64,000 nt of DNA from positions 248,001-312,000 of the forward strand of contig NZ_JAEQNB010000005.1 of assembly GCF_016722965.1 (NCBI RefSeq), written 5' to 3'. The stretch is from Tumebacillus amylolyticus (GTDB lineage: Bacteria > Bacillota > Bacilli > Tumebacillales > Tumebacillaceae). Shown piece after piece: positions 1 to 7,796 of this stretch. Each line of letters opens with the position of its first letter. The stretch's first letter is position 1. The translations under genes and the position numbers were made by a program. The notes below the pieces were generated by a model that worked only from the letters and a program-made list of their open reading frames with translations, was not told where the DNA came from and searched no databases.

Positions 1-39
1 GTACACCCGAAGGTGATCGGCGGCTTTTTTCGAGCCTGC

Positions 40-171
40 TTAGTTGCAGTGCGTCGTGGTCGTCGTGACCGGGTAGCAAATCGGAACCAGCAAGAAGAAC
101 AGCACGAAGATGATCAAGAACACCACAGCCCAACGAGTGTAACCACCAAATACGCCGTATCCGTCCATCAT
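40..171 (-). CDS. YjcZ-like tiny hydrophobic protein (43 aa)
   Basis: A 43-residue ORF begins with two consecutive Met codons, then a Gly/Tyr-rich stretch (DGYGVFGGY), one membrane segment of about 20 residues (about 14-33) and a polar tail with five Thr in a row. The layout matches the small YjcZ/YhcZ-type proteins of spore formers, where a Gly/Tyr-rich N-terminus precedes a single hydrophobic helix. A strong GAGGGGG site lies about six bases before the first ATG, which fixes the start. The function of this family is unknown; a sporulation link is known only for some members. The family call rests on composition and size. Confidence 0.6.
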   Translation of the reverse strand: MMDGYGVFGGYTRWAVVFLIIFVLFFLLVPICYPVTTTTTHCN

Positions 172-294
172 TTTAACCCCCTCTGTTCTCTGTTCGAACT
201 TACACCACATCGTATGGCGAAAGAGGGGGTCGAGACACGGCGAGTACCTAGATGTCCTACAAATGGGTGAATGACCAGGAAGCTTGTTTTGAAC

Positions 295-314
295 GTTGAC
301 CTTACAGGGTCAAC
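295..314. promoter_or_regulatory. dyad GTTGACC-N6-GGTCAAC, possible operator
   Basis: A perfect 7-bp inverted repeat with a 6-bp spacer lies in the 302-base gap between the tiny YjcZ-like gene and the membrane gene pair. TTGACC can also be read as a -35 element on either strand, an arrangement seen at MerR-type promoters. No convincing -10 accompanies it and no regulator gene is adjacent. Nothing else is seen in this gap. Confidence 0.25.
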
Positions 315-473
315 TCCCAGGTCTCGCCGATCAAGTCATGGCCGTTGATCCCGAATCCTCCTCATGGAAAGACTTTCAGATGATACCCAATTTTCTGCGT
401 GGCTGACAGGTTTCCTTTCTGGGCATAATTGTTGGAACTGGAATTTTTTCGAATGAAGGATGGAGTCGGATCG

Positions 474-959
474 ATGAAACTGTTCTGGGTCACGCTTGTG
501 GAGTTGCTTCTGCTCGCTGTGGTGTGCATCGCGTCTTGGCGTACGAAGAAATACATATCAAAGGCCGAGAGGGTCGCGATCTTTCTGATGTTCGGGTCGA
601 TGACCTCAGACTTTATCATCATCATGTCGATGAACAATCAATTCTGGAAACACGGCATACAAGGCCCGATACCTCTGGCGTTGAACCTGATGAACCGAGT
701 TGTGGTACTCCCGTTGATGGGCACCCTGTTCGTCAACGACTACGCCGGGAGGTTGGGGCTTCTCCCGAAGTTGCGGGTCTTCGGCAAGTGGCTGCTCCTC
801 TTTATCGGAGTGGGCTACCTGTTTGTTTGGCTTGATCTCCTGCGCTATCTCCACTGGGAGTGGTATTGGTCCATTCCCGAATGGACGGTCAAACTACTCG
901 TCACCTTGGGATTCTACAAGTTCTACCAATACTTGTTGCGGCGGGAGGAGTTTCTGTGA
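474..959 (+). CDS. multi-pass membrane protein, first of a paired operon
   Basis: A 161-residue very hydrophobic protein with about four to five membrane segments, including one at the N-terminus (FWVTLVELLLLAVVCIA). The start at 474 is preferred over upstream in-frame ATGs because AAGGATGGAG lies at good distance before it. It overlaps the next gene by four bases (GTGA), so the two are probably translationally coupled. Size, topology and pairing suggest a relative of the following CBO0543-family protein, but diagnostic motifs are weaker here. Function unknown; probably an inner-membrane protein. Confidence 0.6.
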   Translation: MKLFWVTLVELLLLAVVCIASWRTKKYISKAERVAIFLMFGSMTSDFIIIMSMNNQFWKHGIQGPIPLALNLMNRVVVLPLMGTLFVNDYAGRLGLLPKLRVFGKWLLLFIGVGYLFVWLDLLRYLHWEWYWSIPEWTVKLLVTLGFYKFYQYLLRREEFL

Positions 960-1480
960 CGATTTTTGCTTCCGGCGAGTCGTGGGATGCCAACGAAAAT
1001 TTCGTTTTGGTGTCTTCGATCGTCCTGATTCTGATGCAGGCGTTTCTCATCAAAAAAATGCCGGTGCCGCTCATCGTGTTGATCTGGGTGTTTAACTACT
1101 TTCTCGTCCAACTGGCCGACATGGTCATCGCGGTGCCGCCGCTGAATTTGTACGACATCATGGACAGTCCGAAGTTCGAATGGAGCGATTTCTTCACGCA
1201 TTTGTTCATCTATCCCACGATCGGGTTTCTGTTTGTGTATCTGTATCAGAAGTGGGAGCCGCACGATTTGCAGATCGCCGTGTATGTAGTCTTCTGGTCG
1301 TTGCTGTCGGTGTTGTACGAATGGTTGGCCGTGAAATTCGGCGTGTTCCACTATTCCGGCTGGAAATTGTGGTGGTCGTTCTTCGTGTACATCGTGGTGT
1401 TCGTGCTGAATCTGTTGTTTGTACGCAAGATGCGAAGCCTGTTGGAGGAACTGAAAAAAACACCCACCAGCCTCGGCTAG
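956..1480 (+). CDS. CBO0543-family integral membrane protein
   Basis: A 174-residue membrane protein with about five transmembrane helices. The central stretch with LYDIMDSPKFEWSDFF followed by YP and further helices is the pattern of the CBO0543 family of Bacillota membrane proteins, which has no assigned function. The GTG start at 956 overlaps the TGA of the previous gene and has GGGAGGAG just upstream. The longer reading frame beginning at 860 would run far into the previous gene and is rejected. The stop codon sits inside a bidirectional terminator hairpin shared with the convergent aspartate decarboxylase gene. Confidence 0.7.
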   Translation: MTIFASGESWDANENFVLVSSIVLILMQAFLIKKMPVPLIVLIWVFNYFLVQLADMVIAVPPLNLYDIMDSPKFEWSDFFTHLFIYPTIGFLFVYLYQKWEPHDLQIAVYVVFWSLLSVLYEWLAVKFGVFHYSGWKLWWSFFVYIVVFVLNLLFVRKMRSLLEELKKTPTSLG

Positions 1481-1494
1481 TGGGTGTTTTTTTT
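1454..1494. terminator. bidirectional terminator
   Basis: A stem built on AACACCCAC/GTGGGTGTT has an A-run on its left and a T-run on its right, so it can terminate transcription in both directions. The stop codons of both converging genes lie inside the hairpin. Confidence 0.85.
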
Positions 1495-3105
1495 CCATTC
1501 GGCAACGTATTGATCGAGCGTTTTGTGCAGTTCTTGGCCGATCTGAGTGTATTGCTCGTCGTTCAGGTTGGCGAGGGAGACGCGGATCGACCACGTAGGT
1601 CCGTGGAATCCACCGCCGTTGAGCAACACGATCGACGAATTCTCCGCCAGTCGGAACAGGATGTCGACCGGCTCGTAGTTTTTTTTCAAGAACTCCGTGA
1701 AGAGGTTGCCGTAGTGTTTCGCCGACCATTCCTCCAAATCAAACTCCGTGTAGTAATCGGCGTCTTGAGGGAGATTCGGTTTAGGCAGACCCAATCCTTC
1801 GTACAGCAGGTTCATGCGACGGTGACAGATGTCCTTGGTCAGTTGCTTGTAGCGATTCTCTTCATCCAACAGCGCAAACGCGCAGAAAATCGCCATCTGC
1901 ACCTGCTGCGGCGTCGAGAGTCCCGCGGTGTGGTTCATCGCCACGGAGCGGCTGTCTGCCACCATTCGGTCGAGAAACGGAATCTCGTCAGGCGTTTGGG
2001 ACATCGAAGAGTATCGTTTGTGCAAGATTTTCTTTTTGTCCTCCGGCAACTCTCGAAGCAATTTATCGAACACGTTGTCTTCATGAAGAGCCACGATGCC
2101 CAATCGCCAGCCGGTCACGCCAAAGTACTTGGAAAACGAGTACACGCCGATCGCATTGTACGGCAGATCGACCATGAGCGAGCGGAAATTGTCTACGAAT
2201 GTGCTGTACACGTCATCTGTGATGATCATCAAGTTCGGATTGCGTTCCTTGACGATGTTCACCATCTGCTGAACCGTCTCCGCTTGAATCGCGACAGAGG
2301 GCGGGTTGCTCGGGTTGACGAGGAACAGCGCTTTTATTGAAGGGTCTGCCAGCTTTTCGATCTCTTCCGGCGGGTATTGCCAAGTGTGCCGCCCTTGCTC
2401 GTCGACGCCGCTTGCTTTGATCTCCACGACTTCGAAGCGGTAGCGCTCCAATTCGGGAATCTCCACATACGGCGGGAAGATCGGGACCATGATCGCGATT
2501 TTGTCCCCGCGTGTGAGCAGGTAATTTTCTGCCAGCGTGTCAAACAGATAGCACATCGCCGCCGTTGCGCCTTCCACGGCGAACAGGTTGAAGGAGCCCG
2601 CCGACGGGTCGTTGCCACACAGTTCTTGGAACACGAAGTCATGCACGACTTTTTCGACGTGGAGAAGCATTCGGTCCGGGAACGGGTAGTTGTCGCCGAT
2701 GATGCCGTCGACGAGTTCGTACACCCAGAGGTCTGCTTCAAACCCTTTGTTGCGGATGCCGTAGTCGATGATTCCTTGCAGAAGCTTCATGCCGGGCGCC
2801 GATTGATTTCCCTGTGCGTACGCTTGAAAACGCGCGGCAATTCCCTCCCGCTGCGGCATACCGGCGAGATCATTGTCGTTCCAGACGCGACGGCTTTCTT
2901 GCACCGCAAATTGCCCCAGCGTGAAAAAAGCCTCCCGAGGAGTCGCGGCGATCCAGTTGGGATTCCCCCGACCTGCATCGAGCAAGACCCGCGTGCCTTT
3001 TTTGCGGCCTTCTGCCAGCGAGATCAGTTTGTTTTTGAATTCAAACGGAGAGATCGCGGAAAAGGATCGCTCCATTTCGCGACGTTGTTCTTTGGTATAG
3101 TCCAT
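1477..3105 (-). CDS. aspD: bifunctional aspartate transaminase / aspartate 4-decarboxylase
   Basis: A 542-residue PLP enzyme of fold type I, matching the length of AspD, which converts L-aspartate to L-alanine and CO2 and also transaminates aspartate. The PLP-binding lysine is K326 within SFSKYFGVTGWR, and the substrate/cofactor region LVNPSNPPS lies at 262-270. GRGNPNW near residue 46 is typical of this subfamily and distinguishes it from ordinary aspartate aminotransferases. AGGAGGT precedes the ATG. The next gene on the same strand upstream encodes an asparagine-synthetase-like enzyme, so aspartate and asparagine metabolism are neighbours here, but a terminator separates them. Cytosolic. 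Confidence 0.88.
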   Translation of the reverse strand: MDYTKEQRREMERSFSAISPFEFKNKLISLAEGRKKGTRVLLDAGRGNPNWIAATPREAFFTLGQFAVQESRRVWNDNDLAGMPQREGIAARFQAYAQGNQSAPGMKLLQGIIDYGIRNKGFEADLWVYELVDGIIGDNYPFPDRMLLHVEKVVHDFVFQELCGNDPSAGSFNLFAVEGATAAMCYLFDTLAENYLLTRGDKIAIMVPIFPPYVEIPELERYRFEVVEIKASGVDEQGRHTWQYPPEEIEKLADPSIKALFLVNPSNPPSVAIQAETVQQMVNIVKERNPNLMIITDDVYSTFVDNFRSLMVDLPYNAIGVYSFSKYFGVTGWRLGIVALHEDNVFDKLLRELPEDKKKILHKRYSSMSQTPDEIPFLDRMVADSRSVAMNHTAGLSTPQQVQMAIFCAFALLDEENRYKQLTKDICHRRMNLLYEGLGLPKPNLPQDADYYTEFDLEEWSAKHYGNLFTEFLKKNYEPVDILFRLAENSSIVLLNGGGFHGPTWSIRVSLANLNDEQYTQIGQELHKTLDQYVAEWKKNTH

Positions 3106-3181
3106 GTTGGCAAGGACCTCCTGAGAGAGGATTCTGGTAGCAGTCGAGTTCTATTGTTTGCATGGCGGGCGGGAGACATAC

Positions 3182-3217
3182 AAAAAACGCCACAAGTAGA
3201 TGCCTGTGGCGTTTTTT
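3182..3217 (-). terminator. terminator after the asnB-like gene
   Basis: The stem ACGCCACA/TGTGGCGT is flanked by A6 and T6 runs, placed directly downstream of the minus-strand asparagine-synthetase-like gene. Confidence 0.85.
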
Positions 3218-3232
3218 GACGGGTTGTTTCAA

Positions 3233-4909
3233 TTAGAGTTTGAGTTGTACTTGGTATTCTCGCATCCAATGGTCGATCTGCAGGTAGTAATCGAGTCGCC
3301 ATCTCATGTACATGTCTTGCTCGATCACTTTTTCATCCAAAGATTTGCGGATTTGCTCTCGGTCCACCAAGTCGTACAGGGGCGAGTTGCGGTCTTGGAG
3401 CAATCGTTCCGTGTCTTCGCGAAGGGGTTGGGAATAGTTGCTTTTGAACACCATCGGCACGTTGCTTTTCTTGCGGTCGATGATGAAATCGGGCAGGTAG
3501 GAACGGAAGACTTGGCGCAAGACGCCCTTGGGTTGGTCTCGGTAGTTTTTCATCTCCCAAGGGATGTTCCATACATATTGAGCCAAGCGCGGGTCTACGA
3601 ACGGCATGCGAAGTTCTACCCCTGCGGCCGTTGCCATGCGCTCGTTGTGGCGCAAGATGTAGGGCAGGTATTCTTTTATCGTGAGGTACGAGAGCTCGCG
3701 CATTCGTACATGGGTGTCGTCGTCGCTCGACAGGATCGAGAGTTGGCGAAGTTGGTCCAAAGCGCCTTGCTTCACGTACTCCTCTGCTCGAAGGGATTCG
3801 AGCAGGTCGGGAGAAGCGTAGAACCAAGCTTTGTCAGGCAACCACGGGAGGCTCGCCTCTCCTCGTTGACGCTCGCGGTAAAACCAATAGTTCGAGGCGA
3901 ACAGTTCATCCGCCCCCTCCCCGATGACGATCCTGTCGTTTTGCTTCTGAATTTCTTTGTAGATTTGGTAGGACGAGGCTTCGTACTTCGCTTGCGTGGG
4001 GAGGTCATGCGCCCGACGGGGGATGGTGTTGAGTTCCCAGAGTGCGTTGAGGTCGAATAAAACCTCAACGTTTGTCATCCCGAGATGCTCGGCGACCCGA
4101 TTGACCCAGACAAAGTCCATGTCTTCCAGGTCTTCGGCCTCATACGTTTCCTTCGTGTTCCCGGAAAACGACTTCCACCCGTCCGCTTTTTCAAAAAAGC
4201 GGTGCATCATCCCGGTCAGTCCACTGGAATCCAGACCGCCGGACAAGATCACGGTCGGAGGAGTCTGATCTTCACTCCATTGGGAGACATGCGCGTTCAG
4301 CAGGGAGTCGATCGTGCCAACCGTCTGCTCCAGAGAATCTTCGTGGAGGTGACTTTGCAGGTCCCAGTAGCAGATGCTTTTCGTTCCGGCGGGCGTGCAG
4401 ATCACGAGATGGCCCGGTTTTACTTCCTGCACATCTTGGAAAACCGCATGGCCCGGCGAGAAGTACGGCCCTTTCATCAGCAGTTCGACGACCCCGTCTC
4501 CCGCTACGTTGCGCGTGACGGACGGGTGGTCCAAGACCTTTTTGATCTCCGTGCCAAACGGCACAACTTCACCCTTGTCAGAATAGTACAAATTCTTCAT
4601 GCCGAGTTGGTCACGACCTAAGATCATGCGACGCTCACGGGAATCCCAGATCACGAAGGCAAACGCGCCGGCCAATCGTTCCACGAATGCATCGCCCCAG
4701 TGTAGATAGGCAAGTTGGAAAAGTTCCGCGATCTGGCCGCTCTGCAAGCGATGACCGGCGCCGGTCAATGCCTCTCGGATCTCTTTTTGATTGTATAAAT
4801 AGCCCTCGACCGCCACTGTGACATGATCTCGACTGCATGTAGACGACCCTGAAAACTGCTGCTCACTCCCATCCCGCTTCCAATCGAGAAATCCCGCGAT
4901 CCCATTCAT
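3233..4909 (-). CDS. asparagine-synthetase-like protein lacking the glutaminase Cys
   Basis: A 558-residue two-domain protein: an N-terminal class II glutamine amidotransferase domain (about 1-190) and a C-terminal ATP-pyrophosphatase domain with SGGLDSS at 223-229. Active AsnB enzymes start Met-Cys-Gly-Ile and use Cys2 to hydrolyse glutamine; here residue 2 is Asn (MNGIAGF), so glutamine hydrolysis should be lost. The ATP-using synthetase half looks intact, including GEGADELF. It may use free ammonia, or belong to the AsnB-derived amide-forming enzymes such as lasso-peptide cyclases, but no lasso precursor or protease is adjacent. GGGAGG precedes the ATG and a good promoter lies upstream. 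Confidence 0.8.
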   Translation of the reverse strand: MNGIAGFLDWKRDGSEQQFSGSSTCSRDHVTVAVEGYLYNQKEIREALTGAGHRLQSGQIAELFQLAYLHWGDAFVERLAGAFAFVIWDSRERRMILGRDQLGMKNLYYSDKGEVVPFGTEIKKVLDHPSVTRNVAGDGVVELLMKGPYFSPGHAVFQDVQEVKPGHLVICTPAGTKSICYWDLQSHLHEDSLEQTVGTIDSLLNAHVSQWSEDQTPPTVILSGGLDSSGLTGMMHRFFEKADGWKSFSGNTKETYEAEDLEDMDFVWVNRVAEHLGMTNVEVLFDLNALWELNTIPRRAHDLPTQAKYEASSYQIYKEIQKQNDRIVIGEGADELFASNYWFYRERQRGEASLPWLPDKAWFYASPDLLESLRAEEYVKQGALDQLRQLSILSSDDDTHVRMRELSYLTIKEYLPYILRHNERMATAAGVELRMPFVDPRLAQYVWNIPWEMKNYRDQPKGVLRQVFRSYLPDFIIDRKKSNVPMVFKSNYSQPLREDTERLLQDRNSPLYDLVDREQIRKSLDEKVIEQDMYMRWRLDYYLQIDHWMREYQVQLKL

Positions 4910-4947
4910 TGAGTCAGCCTCCCGGTAAGATACGTATGTCCACCTCC

Positions 4948-4976
4948 ACTATAAAACATAATAATTACAAAGTAAA
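4948..4976 (-). promoter_or_regulatory. promoter of the asnB-like gene
   Basis: Read on the minus strand, TTTACT and TATAGT are separated by exactly 17 bases, 39 bases upstream of the ATG, in a very AT-rich stretch. This fits a sigma-A promoter. Confidence 0.55.
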
Positions 4977-4999
4977 CTATATAATTAACTTTCAACACT

Positions 5000-5039
5000 A
5001 AAAAACAAGCAGAGAAGGTCGAGGACCCCTCTGCTTGTT
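5000..5039 (-). terminator. terminator after cotD-like gene
   Basis: An 11-bp stem AACAAGCAGAG/CTCTGCTTGTT with a poly-A on the left (poly-T on the minus strand). It lies about 55 bases downstream of the minus-strand CotD-like gene. Confidence 0.75.
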
Positions 5040-5054
5040 CCAGCTACGTTTGAT

Positions 5055-5082
5055 GACATGGGCAGGGTTTGAACCTGCGTGC
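5055..5082 (-). other. tRNA 3'-end remnant (T-arm like)
   Basis: On the minus strand the sequence folds as a T-arm, GCAGG-TTCAAAC-CCTGC, a canonical 5-bp stem with a 7-base TTCRANY loop, and resembles the T-arm end of the tRNA-Ser genes of this window. No D-arm, anticodon arm or acceptor stem partner follows, so it is not a working tRNA. Possibly a relic of an integration or deletion at a tRNA gene. Confidence 0.4.
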
Positions 5083-5092
5083 GTTTCGTTCC

Positions 5093-5317
5093 TTAACAGC
5101 AATTCGGGCGATACCCGGGGTCCACGACTTCTTTTCTCGAACTTTGTTTGTAGACATGCTGAGGGACGTACACGATGTTTTCCCGGTAGACGTTCACGAT
5201 TGGATGCACATGCTTGACGACGCGTTGGGTGCAGTAATCATGATACACATATTGCGGCGGGCAAATGACTTCGTTTTGCTGATGTTGATGTTTCGATTTC
5301 TTTTTTGATTTTCCCAT
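5093..5317 (-). CDS. cotD: CotD-family inner spore coat protein
   Basis: A 74-residue protein starting with a Lys/His/Gln-rich segment (GKSKKKSKHQHQQ), then CPPQYVYHDYC, KHVHPIVNVY, VPQHVY and a terminal Asn-Cys-Cys. The order of Cys, a VHP motif, an IVxVPxH segment and a final Cys pair follows CotD, a small His/Cys/Tyr-rich inner coat protein made in the mother cell. The start at 5317 has GGAGGTG at ideal spacing; the longer frame to 5380 lacks a ribosome site. It is followed by its own terminator. Confidence 0.72.
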   Translation of the reverse strand: MGKSKKKSKHQHQQNEVICPPQYVYHDYCTQRVVKHVHPIVNVYRENIVYVPQHVYKQSSRKEVVDPGYRPNCC

Positions 5318-5428
5318 GCCAAACACCTCCACTGTTGTTGCTACAATACATGTTTCGGACAGCGGGATTGAAACGGACAAATACCTAATGGAGGTGTGTC
5401 TGTGGACATTTGTGGGAAATGCCTACTA

Positions 5429-5815
5429 CTAGGCAACCTTGTTATCAACATCATCCAATTCAGCATCAATATCATTGCCAAACCAATTGCGAAGTTTTTC
5501 GCGCGCTTTGCTCTTGCAATCCGCGTCGATATACATAGCTACAAGTGCAAGTGCGGACATGAGAGCTCCAAAGTCATCCGTATATCCTACGGCGGGAATT
5601 ATGTCAGGAATTAGATCTATAGGAAAAATAAAATAGCCAAGCGCTCCTGCTATTACGGCTTTCGCTTTCATGGGAGTGTTTGGGCTCAGCATGGCAAAGT
5701 AGAGCAAAAGTGCTGCGTAGATCCCCTTTGCACCAACTTTTTTGGCAACTTTTTTCACCTTCTCCCAGAAAGAATCATCTGAGAATTCACTTTGATATTT
5801 TGAGTAATCTTCCAT
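5429..5815 (-). CDS. YkvA-like DUF1232 membrane protein
   Basis: A 128-residue protein with a charged N-terminal third, then the DUF1232 signature in which a hydrophobic helix runs into YFIFPIDLIPDIIPAVGYTDDFG (about 61-83). This FPIDLIPD-type motif defines the YkvA family, a short membrane-associated domain of unknown function common in Bacillota. GAGGGGG stands before the ATG. It is monocistronic in appearance, and no terminator is obvious on the 3' side. Confidence 0.85.
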   Translation of the reverse strand: MEDYSKYQSEFSDDSFWEKVKKVAKKVGAKGIYAALLLYFAMLSPNTPMKAKAVIAGALGYFIFPIDLIPDIIPAVGYTDDFGALMSALALVAMYIDADCKSKAREKLRNWFGNDIDAELDDVDNKVA

Positions 5816-6046
5816 TGTAGTACCCCCTCTAAAGAATCTTACCTCTAAACAATTCGATAAAATATTACATTTTCCTCTTTTGTATATAAATGTCCAAACT
5901 TTATCCTACTTTAGCTATAAACCGTCTTGCATCGGACAGAAAAATTCCGAACCATAGATTTGAATTGTTTAGTGAGAGAGTTCCGGCTCATCGTACCATC
6001 CCCCTACTCTCTCTCGCTTGACAATTGAATGACCACATCTCGTGCA

Positions 6047-6380
6047 TCACACGTAGCGCACTTTGGCAGTCGTTATGCGACTCATACAAACGGGCATCGT
6101 CTCTTCGTATTCCGCAAGACACTCCGTGAGCTTAAAGCACTCTGCCGCTTGTTTCATATACGTAACCGCTACAGCATGTTGATGACGAGCCTGAGCAATA
6201 CCTGCCTGAATTCTGGCTCCCCATGCTTGATAGGGATGGATAGTAGGCAACAGATTACGAACTGCTTGGCACGCGTCCTCTGCTTGATCTGGACGGCGTG
6301 ATGATGCCTTCTGCCAATTGCGATTGAGTAAGCCCTTTTTTCATTCGCAGTTGTCGAATACGTTGACCAAAGGTTTCCAT
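6047..6380 (-). pseudogene. decayed XRE/TPR transcription regulator
   Basis: The 5' part (from ATG at 6380) encodes a classic helix-turn-helix start, METFGQRIRQLRMKKGLTQSQLAEGIITPS, which then runs out of frame after about 30 residues. The 3' part in another frame encodes AVTYMKQAAECFKL and EYEET, typical of the last TPR repeats of the Rgg/PlcR-like (RRNPP) regulators. About 250 expected residues of TPR domain are missing between them, so this is an internally deleted and frameshifted regulator. Members of this group bind secreted signalling peptides. Confidence 0.6.
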
Positions 6381-6443
6381 GCTTGACGCATATACGACAT
6401 CACACTTATGTCGGATCAAAAGCAATTTGATCGTGCACCCACT

Positions 6444-6473
6444 AAAAAAAGGACCTCCTCGCGGAAGCCCTTT
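6444..6473 (-). terminator. hairpin with T-run
   Basis: On the minus strand AAAGGGCTTCC pairs with GGAGGTCCTTT around a GCGA loop and is followed by T7. It probably ended transcription of a gene to its right that is now decayed. Confidence 0.6.
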
Positions 6474-6476
6474 CAT

Positions 6477-6690
6477 TTAACACTCGACATCTCGATGATG
6501 TCCCCCCACTGAACCGGAGTCTGCCTGTCCATCTCGTGAAGCGGTTTTTGGTACTTGTGAATGCGTCAAACGCACAAGCAGAAACCCTCCCAAGTAGGTA
6601 AATACTCTCGAATCTCCTCCACAATTCCGACACCGGAAATTGTAAAAACGGATCGACTCCCCCGGCTTGAAGCGAATGCCAATCATGTCG
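6477..6690 (-). pseudogene. probable gene remnant ahead of a terminator
   Basis: A minus-strand frame reads FTISGVGIVEEIREYLPTWE, is broken by one TGA, and then continues in the same frame with KYQKPLHEMDRQTPVQWGD and EMSSVK to a stop right before a terminator. The protein-like composition on both sides of a single stop suggests a damaged small gene. A 69-residue alternative frame (6477-6686, beginning MIGIRFKPGES) is open but has no ribosome site. The family is not recognised. Confidence 0.3.
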
Positions 6691-6770
6691 AAATGTCCGA
6701 GTTATTCAATGGTATGGAGGCGTTTATGCTGGCCGAATTTCACGAGTACCACAATGAAGTGAGATCCTCC

Positions 6771-7628
6771 TCAATCCATCAAACCACTTGTGTAGAAGGC
6801 TGCCAGTGATGGAAGTGAGATATTTTGCAGTTGAAAATCTTGACCTTGGAAGACGAACAGTTCATACTCTCCCGTTGCGCCGAGTCGAACTTCCCCAATG
6901 CCGGCGAATTTCACATTTTGATAGTCAGAACAATATCTGGTTGCGTGATGGAACAATCCTTGATACGTCGGATTGCCCGCGAAAAATGCTTCTTCAAATC
7001 GAATATGAACCGATTTATTGCCACCGTCGAGGCGAAACAGCGCACGTGAGACTTCTGATTCTACGTCTAGCATATCACCGAATACCAGTCTTATTTTTCC
7101 TACGTCGGATGGTTTGAGTGCCGCGGCCTCTCGCTTCAAGATCGGAGGAGATCGAAAACCCTCACGAATGATCGTCCCTTCGTCAAGACCATCGAACAAA
7201 ACGAGTTTTATTTGGGTACCTTCTACGGTACGAGTTGTGGAAGAACTTCTCTTCGGTCGACGGTTCGTTCTGATTGCCTCGCGTTCTTGCTCGTTCAGCT
7301 TCGCAATCGCGAACGCCTCATCCAGCACTTTCGCTTTTTTACTTCGGGATGCTTCCACATGAAGAATTTGGTCGGTCTTGACTCCGACCTTCCCCGACTC
7401 ACGAATAAACTTGTGTATACAACTATCAATGTGGTTGTTGTGTTTCCACGTTCGAAAATACCTCGTAGACCCTGTCGTGTGTACGTATTCAATTTGTGCA
7501 TCGCAGCCTGTGGAGGCACAGAACAAGTTCCCTTTGTACTTTGCTTCATACAAATGAACCTGTATGTCTTTGGGAGTGATTTCAATTCGCTCCCCATCGC
7601 GAATGTAGAGGGCTGAAAGGATCGTCAT
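6771..7628 (-). CDS. unknown protein with CoiA-like zinc-finger N-terminus
   Basis: A 285-residue soluble protein. The start at 7628 is chosen because GGAGGTG lies before it, whereas the longer frame reads through the upstream terminator. Near residues 28-65 it has LFCASTGCDAQI, then RYFRTWKHNNH and a further Cys, a Cys/His arrangement like the N-terminal finger of competence protein CoiA and related nuclease-like proteins. No PD-(D/E)xK core is obvious downstream, and the middle (about residues 70-135) is Lys/Arg/Ser-rich. The function is not known; it may belong to the accessory gene content of this region. Confidence 0.5.
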   Translation of the reverse strand: MTILSALYIRDGERIEITPKDIQVHLYEAKYKGNLFCASTGCDAQIEYVHTTGSTRYFRTWKHNNHIDSCIHKFIRESGKVGVKTDQILHVEASRSKKAKVLDEAFAIAKLNEQEREAIRTNRRPKRSSSTTRTVEGTQIKLVLFDGLDEGTIIREGFRSPPILKREAAALKPSDVGKIRLVFGDMLDVESEVSRALFRLDGGNKSVHIRFEEAFFAGNPTYQGLFHHATRYCSDYQNVKFAGIGEVRLGATGEYELFVFQGQDFQLQNISLPSLAAFYTSGLMD

Positions 7629-7720
7629 CAAAACACCTCCTTGCAATTCTTTCATCGAAATGGCTGATCGTATCTTAAATACAATAGTAACACAATCTAA
7701 GAATAAAAATTTATCACCAA

Positions 7721-7761
7721 AAAAGAACAAGCAGAAAGGACCAATCCCCTTCTGCTTGTTC
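7721..7761 (-). terminator. terminator of the protease operon
   Basis: The stem GAACAAGCAGAA/TTCTGCTTGTTC with poly-A on the left lies 36 bases after the minus-strand secreted-protein gene. It shares its core with the terminator at 5000-5039. Confidence 0.75.
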
Positions 7762-7796
7762 GATGCATTCAGCATAAAAATCCATTCTGCTCTAGG

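Noticed and set aside
3233-4909. Lasso peptide cyclase
   Set aside because: No precursor, RRE or transglutaminase-like protease gene lies nearby, and the protein has the full two-domain AsnB length.
5935-6010. Long-loop hairpin GAGAGAG/CTCTCTC
   Set aside because: Short stem, very long loop and no T-tract; not convincing as terminator or RNA gene.
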